Shown here: one piece after another, positions 7,390 through 11,555 of the stretch
How positions within the stretch are numbered: position 1 is the stretch's first letter
Layout of the letters: each line of letters begins with the position of its first letter
From: 2-02-FULL-66-14 sp964651335
Lineage (GTDB): Bacteria; Pseudomonadota; Gammaproteobacteria; Burkholderiales; SG8-39
Direction: 5' to 3'
Length of the DNA stretch: 11,555 nt
Assembly (NCBI GenBank): GCA_964651335.1
Contig: CAZYVT010000093.1
Span: 1-11,555 of the forward strand
Notes under the pieces: generated by a model
What the model was told of the DNA's origin: nothing
Database searches by the model: none
What the model saw: only the letters and a program-made list of their open reading frames with translations
Position numbers and translations under genes: made by a program

Positions 7390-8754
7390 TCAGATTCTCT
7401 TCGCGAGCTTCGCGGCGAGGCCGGTATAGGTCGCGGGGGTGAGCGCGAGCAGCCGCTTCTTCGCCGCCGCGGGGATCGGCAAGCCGCGCACCAACGCCGC
7501 AAGCTGCCCGCGGTCGAGCCGCCTGCCGCGGGCGAGCGCCTTGAGCTTCTCGTAAGCCTCGGGCACGCCATGGCGGCGCATCACCTGCTGGATCGGTTCC
7601 GCGAGCACTTCCCAGTTTGCGTCCAGGTCCTCGGCGATGCGCCGCGGATCGGCTTCGAGCTTCCCCAGACCCCGCAGGCAAGCCGCATGGGCGAGCAGCG
7701 TATGTCCGAGCGCCGCGCCGACGTTGCGCAGCGCGGTCGAATCAGACAGATCGCGCTGCCAGCGGGAGACCGGCAGCTTCTCCGAAAGATGGCGCAGCAG
7801 CGCGTTCGCGATCCCGACGTTGCCCTCGGAATTCTCGAAATCGATCGGATTGATCTTGTGCGGCATGGTCGAAGAGCCGATTTCGCCCTTGCGCTGCCGT
7901 TGCCGGAAATAGCCGAGCGAGATGTAGCCCCAGAGGTCGCGGTCGAGGTCGAGCAGCACGGTGTTGGCACGGGCATAGGCATCGAACAGCTCCGCAAACG
8001 AATCGTGCGGCTCGATCTGGATCGTGTAGGGGTTGAACTCCAGCCCCAGCGCCTCGACGAAGCGGCGGCAAAAGAGCTCCCAGTCCAGTTCCGGATACGC
8101 CGCAAGATGGGCGCTGTAGTTTCCGACTGCGCCGTTGATCTTGCCCAGCAGCGACACGGTAGCGATCCGGTCGCGCGCGCGGCGCAGCCGGTGCACGACG
8201 TTGGCAAGCTCCTTGCCGAGCGTGGTCGGCGACGCGGGTTGCCCGTGCGTGCGCGAGAGCATCGGCAAAGACGCGTGCCGGTGCGCGAGCCGGCGCAGTG
8301 CGGCGATCAACCCGTCCAGCGCCGGCAGCATCACTTTTGCGCGAGTGTCCCTGATCATCAGCGCATAGGCGAGATTATTGATGTCCTCCGAGGTGCAGGC
8401 GAAATGGATGAACTCGAGCGAACGCTGCACCTCGCGGTTCCGCGCCAGGCGCTCCTTCAGCCAGTACTCGATCGCCTTGACGTCGTGATTGGTCTCGGCT
8501 TCGATCGCCTTGATCCGCTCGCCGTCCCTTTCGCCGAACCCGGAAACGAGCCCGTCGAGCGCGCCGAGCGTGGCATTCGAGAAGGGGTTCAACTCCGCGA
8601 TTGCCGTCTCGGCCGCGAGCGCCGCGAGCCAGGCGAGCTCGACGCGCACCCGGTAGCGGATGAGCGCGTTTTCGGAGAAATAGGGCCTTAAGGGGTCTGC
8701 GGACCGGGCGTACCGGCCATCGAGCGGCGATAGCGCGGCGAGCGGGGAAGGCAT
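7390..8754 (-). CDS. purB: Adenylosuccinate lyase
   Basis: PurB catalyses two fumarate-releasing steps in purine synthesis: SAICAR to AICAR, and adenylosuccinate to AMP. The 454-residue product matches the E. coli-type enzyme (about 456). Motifs: LSPLDGRY (8-15), TNHDVKAIEYWLK (88-100), FACTSEDINNLAY (118-130), SRTHGQPASPTT (167-178) with catalytic His170, and the fumarase/aspartase-superfamily signature GSSTMPHKINPIDFENSEGN (293-312) with catalytic Ser295. The start at 8754 fits the family N-terminus. The frame continues upstream to 9180, but there it is antisense to the glycosylase gene. No Shine-Dalgarno precedes the ATG; a minus-strand TATAAT ends 7 nt before it. It is followed after 8 nt by the spermidine-synthase-like gene. 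Confidence 0.98.
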   Translation of the reverse strand: MPSPLAALSPLDGRYARSADPLRPYFSENALIRYRVRVELAWLAALAAETAIAELNPFSNATLGALDGLVSGFGERDGERIKAIEAETNHDVKAIEYWLKERLARNREVQRSLEFIHFACTSEDINNLAYALMIRDTRAKVMLPALDGLIAALRRLAHRHASLPMLSRTHGQPASPTTLGKELANVVHRLRRARDRIATVSLLGKINGAVGNYSAHLAAYPELDWELFCRRFVEALGLEFNPYTIQIEPHDSFAELFDAYARANTVLLDLDRDLWGYISLGYFRQRQRKGEIGSSTMPHKINPIDFENSEGNVGIANALLRHLSEKLPVSRWQRDLSDSTALRNVGAALGHTLLAHAACLRGLGKLEADPRRIAEDLDANWEVLAEPIQQVMRRHGVPEAYEKLKALARGRRLDRGQLAALVRGLPIPAAAKKRLLALTPATYTGLAAKLAKRI

Positions 8755-8760
8755 AACTTC

Positions 8761-8766
8761 TATTAT
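8761..8766 (+). promoter_or_regulatory. Candidate -10 box (TATTAT) for the uracil-DNA glycosylase gene
   Basis: TATTAT (5 of 6 consensus bases) ends 9 nt before the ATG at 8776 and overlaps five bases of the purB -10 on the other strand. GAGGG at 8768-8772 could be a closely spaced ribosome binding site, but if transcription starts near 8773 it would not be in the mRNA. Confidence 0.35.
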
Positions 8767-8767
8767 A
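8762..8767 (-). promoter_or_regulatory. Consensus -10 box (TATAAT) for purB
   Basis: The minus strand reads TATAAT from 8767 to 8762, ending 7 nt before the purB ATG. The predicted start of transcription is near 8755, leaving about one base of leader. The -35 region would lie in the first codons of the divergent glycosylase gene, and I see no good TTGACA match there. Confidence 0.55.
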
Positions 8768-8775
8768 GAGGGCGC

Positions 8776-9347
8776 ATGCGCCGATCCCATGTTCTGGAAA
8801 ACGTGATCTCCGAGGCGAAGGCCTGCCGCCTCTGCGAAGAGCATTTGCCGCTCGGACCGAAGCCCGTTTTTCTCGTCGGATCCGGAGCGCGCCTGCTGAT
8901 CGTGGGGCAAGCGCCGGGTCGGCGCGTGCACCAGACCGGAATACCGTGGAACGATCCGTCGGGCGACAACCTGCGCGGCTGGCTCGCGATGGAACGCGAA
9001 GCCTTCTACGACACCTCGCGCATCGCGATCATTCCGGCGGGACTGTGCTATCCGGGAACCGGCGAGGGCGGCGACCTGCCGCCGCGTCCGGAATGCGCGC
9101 CGCTCTGGCATCCGCGCTTTCGCGCCGCGCTGCCGCAAATCCGGCTGACGCTGCTCGTCGGGCAGTACGCGCAGGCCCATTATCTGGGCAAGCGGCGGAA
9201 GAAGACGCTCGCCCAGACCGTTCGCGCCTGGAAGGACTACGCTCCGGATTTCCTTCCGCTACCGCACCCGAGCCCGCGAAACCGGCTCTGGCTGAAGAAA
9301 AACGCCTGGTTCGAAAGGGAAGTCATCCCCGCGCTGCGGCAGTGCGT
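8776..9347 (+). CDS. Uracil-DNA glycosylase superfamily protein with predicted 4Fe-4S cluster (3' end lost in gap)
   Basis: About 190 residues are visible before the gap. The fold is that of the family 4/COG1573 branch of uracil-DNA glycosylases, which remove uracil from DNA for base excision repair. Four cysteines at 17, 20, 91 and 107 reproduce the C-x2-C ... C-x15-C iron-sulfur spacing of that branch. Motif A is LLIVGQAPGRRVHQTGIPW (40-58) followed by DPSG (60-63), and the DNA-binding loop motif is LPHPSPRNRLW (162-172). It differs from classical family 4 in having Gln45 (GQAPG, not GEAPG) and RRVHQTG where EDxxG is usual. Activity on uracil is therefore inferred, not certain. The last visible residues FEREVIPALRQC look close to a natural C-terminus, so only a short end is probably missing. 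It diverges from purB across 21 bp. Confidence 0.85.
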
Positions 9348-9447
9348 NNNNNNNNNNNNNNNNNNNNNNNNNNNNNNNNNNNNNNNNNNNNNNNNNNNNN
9401 NNNNNNNNNNNNNNNNNNNNNNNNNNNNNNNNNNNNNNNNNNNNNNN
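9348..9447. other. Assembly gap of exactly 100 N
   Basis: One hundred consecutive N bases. Exactly 100 is a common placeholder for a gap of unknown length, so true distances across it cannot be trusted. It hides the end of the glycosylase gene. The repeat-like right flank suggests repeated DNA caused the break. Confidence 0.99.
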
Positions 9448-9457
9448 AGGGCTCAAC

Positions 9458-9480
9458 AAATCGGACTCTGACCCCGATTT
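9458..9480. repeat. Palindrome at gap edge, REP/transposase-associated type
   Basis: Perfect 7-bp inverted repeat: AAATCGG (9458-9464) and CCGATTT (9474-9480) around a 9-nt loop. A second 6-bp inverted repeat, CTCTGA (9466-9471) and TCAGAG (9480-9485), interlocks with it, so two alternative hairpins are possible. On the minus strand the core reads GGGGTCAGAGTC, which resembles motifs I recall flanking IS200-like / REP-associated tyrosine transposase genes in environmental proteobacteria; that link is from memory. It lies 9 nt beyond the mnmA stop codon and could also act as a weak terminator for mnmA, but lacks a proper T run. Confidence 0.55.
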
Positions 9481-9489
9481 CAGAGCCGC

Positions 9490-10563
9490 CTAGCCGATCA
9501 CCGCGCCGCCGAGACAGAGCTCGCCATCGTAGAGCACCACCGACTGCCCGGGCGTCACTGCCCACTGCGGCCGCGCGAACTCGAGCGCAAGTTCGTCGTT
9601 TTCCGAGCGCGTCACGAGGCAGGTCGAGTCCTGCTGCCGATAGCGCGTCTTGCCGGAGTGGGTCGAACCCTCCGCCGGCGCATCACCCGAGATCCAGCTC
9701 GCGTCCTGCGCCGAAACCACCCGCTTCATGAGCAGCGGATGGTCGTGCCCCTGCACCACGATCAGCGCGTTTTCCACCGGATCCTTCTGCGCTACGTACC
9801 ACGCCTCCGCTTCGGCGCCCCTCTTTCCACCGATTCCGATGCCCTTCCTCTGTCCGATGGTGTAAAAGGCGAGCCCTATGTGCTCCCCAATCTGCTTGCC
9901 ATCAGGCGTACGGATGGGCCCGGGTTCGCGCGGCAGGTAGCGCTTGAGGAATTCGCGAAACGGCCGTTCGCCGATGAAGCAGATGCCGGTCGAATCCTTC
10001 TTGGCGTGGTTGGGCAGCCGGGCCTCCTCGGCGATTCTGCGCACTTCGGTCTTTTTGAGCTGCCCGACCGGAAAGATCACGCGCGCGAGCTGCACTTGCG
10101 TCAGGCGATGCAGGAAATAGCTCTGGTCCTTCTCCGTGTCGGCGCCGCGCAGCAGCTGGAACGATACGCCCTTCTGCTTCACCTGCGCGTAGTGCCCGGT
10201 CGCGATCCGCGTCGCGCCCAGATCCATGGCGTGATCGAGGAAGGCCTTGAACTTGATCTCGGCGTTGCACAGCACGTCCGGGTTGGGCGTCCTGCCCGCC
10301 TGGTACTCGCGCAGGAACTCGGCAAATACGCGGTCCTTGTATTCGGCGGAAAAATTCACCACCTCGAGCGGTACGTCGATCACTTCCGCCGCCCCGGCGG
10401 CATCGAGAAAATCCTGGCGCGTCGAGCAGTACTCTTCAGTGTCGTCGTCCTCCCAGTTCTTCATGAAGAGGCCCACGACGTCGTAGCCCGCGCGCTTCAG
10501 CAGCAGCGCAGCGACGGAAGAATCCACCCCCCCGGACATTCCCACTACGACACGTTCGGCCAT
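9490..10563 (-). CDS. mnmA: tRNA 2-thiouridine(34) synthase
   Basis: MnmA activates U34 of tRNA-Lys, -Glu and -Gln with ATP and replaces its 2-oxygen with sulfur relayed through its own cysteines. The product has 357 residues. It has the PP-loop SGGVDSS (10-16), GLFMKNWEDDDTEEYCSTRQD (31-51), GRTPNPDVLCNAEIKF (90-105) with catalytic Cys99, ATGHYA (121-126), KDQSYFL (145-151), KKDSTGICFIGER (188-200) with catalytic Cys195, GQRKGIGIGG (237-246), KTRYRQ (305-310) and a C-terminal VTPGQSVVLYDGELCLGGAVI. Both catalytic cysteines match E. coli Cys102 and Cys199. The start at 10563 fits the family N-terminus. Codons 11-13 contain a run of seven G. A 76-nt spacer with a candidate promoter separates it from nudJ upstream. 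Confidence 0.98.
   Translation of the reverse strand: MAERVVVGMSGGVDSSVAALLLKRAGYDVVGLFMKNWEDDDTEEYCSTRQDFLDAAGAAEVIDVPLEVVNFSAEYKDRVFAEFLREYQAGRTPNPDVLCNAEIKFKAFLDHAMDLGATRIATGHYAQVKQKGVSFQLLRGADTEKDQSYFLHRLTQVQLARVIFPVGQLKKTEVRRIAEEARLPNHAKKDSTGICFIGERPFREFLKRYLPREPGPIRTPDGKQIGEHIGLAFYTIGQRKGIGIGGKRGAEAEAWYVAQKDPVENALIVVQGHDHPLLMKRVVSAQDASWISGDAPAEGSTHSGKTRYRQQDSTCLVTRSENDELALEFARPQWAVTPGQSVVLYDGELCLGGAVIG
10527..10533 (-). repeat. G7 homopolymer in the mnmA PP-loop
   Basis: Seven C on the plus strand, read as TCC GGG GGG GTG in mnmA (Ser10-Gly-Gly-Val13). It sits in the ATP-binding loop only about 30 nt after the start, so a one-base slip would kill the protein. The frame is intact here. 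Confidence 0.9.
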
Positions 10564-10588
10564 GATTTTTCTATGGAATTTCGTTCGC

Positions 10589-10597
10589 AGTGTAGCA
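10589..10597 (-). promoter_or_regulatory. Candidate extended -10 promoter for mnmA
   Basis: The minus strand reads TGC TACACT from 10597 to 10589: an extended -10 (TGn) plus a 4-of-6 hexamer. Predicted start is near 10582, giving a 19-nt A-rich leader (10564-10582) without an obvious Shine-Dalgarno. No clear -35 box, which extended -10 promoters can lack. It would allow mnmA expression independent of nudJ. Confidence 0.4.
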
Positions 10598-10639
10598 GAC
10601 AGACGGGGCCGATTTCACCTCGGCGCGACTGAACGCTGG

Positions 10640-11092
10640 CTAGGCGAAATCGCGGCTCAGCAACTCCAGCGGGAAGCTTCTTCCCGCAAGGTAGTCCGCG
10701 ACGCAACGCTCGACCAGCGGCGAGCGGTGCATCGCGCGCCGCGCCGCCAGCTCGTCCGGCGTGAGCCAGTGCAGCGCGATGATCTCCTTGTCGAGCGCGC
10801 GTTCGTACTCGAGGCCATCGAGCCGGCCGCGAAAGGCGAAGCGCAGGAACGTCACGTCCTTCTGCGGGTAGATCCAGCGATACACGCCGACGAGCGCGGT
10901 CGGCGTGAAGACATGTGCGGTCTCCTCCAGCACCTCGCGCGCTACCGCGGCGACGAGCGACTCGCTCGGATCGAGGTGCCCGGCGGGCTGATTCAGGACC
11001 CGCCGGCCGTCGGCGTCTTCCTCCACGAACAGAAAACGGGCGTCGCGCTCGATGATCGCGGCGACGGTGACCGACGGTTTCCAGACGCTCAT
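10640..11092 (-). CDS. nudJ: Nudix hydrolase, NudJ-like
   Basis: Nudix enzymes cleave nucleoside diphosphates linked to another group; E. coli NudJ acts on HMP-PP, thiamine-PP and some nucleotides. The product has 150 residues. The Nudix box runs from GHLDPSESLVAAVAREVLEE (38-57): G, E and REVLEE metal-binding residues are in place, but the usual Gly-hydrophobic pair after EE-x reads Ala-His. The N-terminal strand VTVAAIIERDARFLFVEE and the later GVYRWIYPQKDVTFLRFAFRG follow the NudJ pattern. The symbol rests on this similarity and on the neighbour mnmA, which also sits directly beside nudJ in E. coli. The exact substrate cannot be read from sequence. It starts 27 nt after the aminotransferase stop, probably in one transcript. 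Confidence 0.88.
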   Translation of the reverse strand: MSVWKPSVTVAAIIERDARFLFVEEDADGRRVLNQPAGHLDPSESLVAAVAREVLEETAHVFTPTALVGVYRWIYPQKDVTFLRFAFRGRLDGLEYERALDKEIIALHWLTPDELAARRAMHRSPLVERCVADYLAGRSFPLELLSRDFA

Positions 11093-11119
11093 TCGATCAC
11101 GCGCGTCGCTACCAGCGTG

Positions 11120-11555
11120 TTACGCCGCCTTGCGCGTGTTCTTGCGGATGAACTCGGCCATGCGCGCCACGCCCTGCTCGATCGCATCTCTCGACGCGGC
11201 GTAGGAAAAGCGCAGGTGCTGGCCCTCGCCCGGCACCCGCGCGCCGAAATGGATGTCGGCGAGTACGGCCACGTCCGCCTCGTGGAGCAGGCGCTTGCGG
11301 AACTCCTCCGAATCCGCGGCGCCGATCATGCGGCATGCCTCGGTGACGTTCGGCCAGACGTAGAACGCACCTCCAGGGACGCGGCAACTCACGCCCGGGA
11401 CTTCGTTCAGCAGCCGCACGATCAGGTCTCGGCGCCCGAGGAAACTCTGCCGCATCGCCTGCGCCGCCTGCTGCGGGCCGGTGACCGCTTCCAGCGCGGC
11501 CCACTGCGAAATCTGCGATGCGCAGGACTCGGTGTTGGTGATCCAGCGCGTGAAC
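11120..11555 (-). CDS. PLP-dependent class I/II aminotransferase, C-terminal part (cut by right edge)
   Basis: The visible 144 residues are the C-terminal part of a fold-type I aminotransferase; the start and the PLP-binding lysine lie beyond the right edge. The frame is open to the edge, beginning FTRWITNTESCASQISQWAA. It continues through GRRDLIVRLLNEVPGVSCRVPGGAFYVWPNV, the typical GAFYxxP loop, and ends with LRFSYAAS, whose arginine normally binds the substrate carboxylate. It is close to the aspartate-aminotransferase-like group, but the substrate cannot be assigned from this half. It lies 27 nt upstream of nudJ on the same strand. Confidence 0.92.
   Translation of the reverse strand, partial: FTRWITNTESCASQISQWAALEAVTGPQQAAQAMRQSFLGRRDLIVRLLNEVPGVSCRVPGGAFYVWPNVTEACRMIGAADSEEFRKRLLHEADVAVLADIHFGARVPGEGQHLRFSYAASRDAIEQGVARMAEFIRKNTRKAA

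Noticed and set aside
7382..7681. N-terminal extension of the spermidine-synthase-like protein
   Set aside because: Would overlap purB by about 290 bp and adds an Arg/Ala-rich stretch with no hydrophobic or family pattern; the membrane-protein N-terminus begins naturally at MVYAATIF.
6799..8691. Plus-strand open frame of 630 codons opposite purB
   Set aside because: Runs antisense across two real genes; no family pattern.
8755..9180. Upstream extension of purB
   Set aside because: Lies antisense to the glycosylase gene, and PurB proteins begin right at the chosen start (SPLDGRY at residues 9-15).
9448..9457. Remnant of a transposase coding sequence after the gap
   Set aside because: Too few bases between the gap and the palindrome to support any coding call.
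10608..10624. Hairpin GCCGA/TCGGC between nudJ and mnmA as a terminator
   Set aside because: Only 5 bp with a 7-nt loop and no T run on either side.
1..11555. CRISPR array, defence island, prophage or replication origin
   Set aside because: No spaced repeats, phage genes, DnaA-box cluster or defence-type domains were found on either strand.

Overview
The window reads as a GC-rich chromosome segment of a proteobacterium, most likely a betaproteobacterium. That placement is an inference from three things: the order tRNA-Leu / queA-tgt-yajC-secD-secF, the nudJ-mnmA pair, and the style of the proteins (for example GYSVNESVVVFDRVREN in SecF). Most of it is conserved housekeeping DNA, very tightly packed. 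It holds ten protein genes, the 5' end of one tRNA gene, and one 100-N assembly gap. I found no CRISPR array, toxin or defence cluster, complete insertion sequence, or clearly undescribed system.

Left block (1-5367), mostly plus strand. The first 27 bases are the 5' end of a tRNA-Leu on the minus strand. It diverges from queA across a 31-bp spacer that carries overlapping -10 boxes for both directions. queA and tgt, the last dedicated synthase and the base-exchange enzyme for queuosine at tRNA position 34, overlap by 4 bp. A TATAAT box then precedes yajC-secD-secF, which encode the SecDF-YajC accessory complex of the Sec translocon. These three are packed with 0 and 8 nt between them.

Middle block (5372-8754), minus strand. 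purB (adenylosuccinate lyase) is followed after 8 nt by a large membrane protein with a C-terminal spermidine-synthase-like domain. The second gene converges on secF with only 4 nt between the two stop codons, so there is no room for a terminator between them. purB starts 21 bp from a divergent uracil-DNA glycosylase gene, and the two share overlapping -10-like elements.

Right block (8776-11555). The uracil-DNA glycosylase gene runs into the 100-N gap before its stop codon. The far flank of the gap carries a small palindrome whose minus-strand core, GGGGTCAGAGTC, resembles sequences I recall beside IS200-like / REP-associated tyrosine transposases. A short mobile or REP-type repeat may have broken the assembly here. 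Beyond the gap on the minus strand come mnmA (2-thiolation of U34), nudJ (Nudix pyrophosphatase) and the C-terminal part of a class I/II aminotransferase cut by the right edge. Read on the minus strand, the order nudJ-mnmA-(insert)-purB matches E. coli nudJ-mnmA-hflD-purB, with the glycosylase gene and the gap where hflD would be.

Two themes recur. One is tRNA wobble-position modification (queA, tgt and mnmA, beside a tRNA gene). The other is very short or absent 5' leaders: the -10 boxes of queA, purB and the glycosylase gene sit only 7-9 nt from their start codons.
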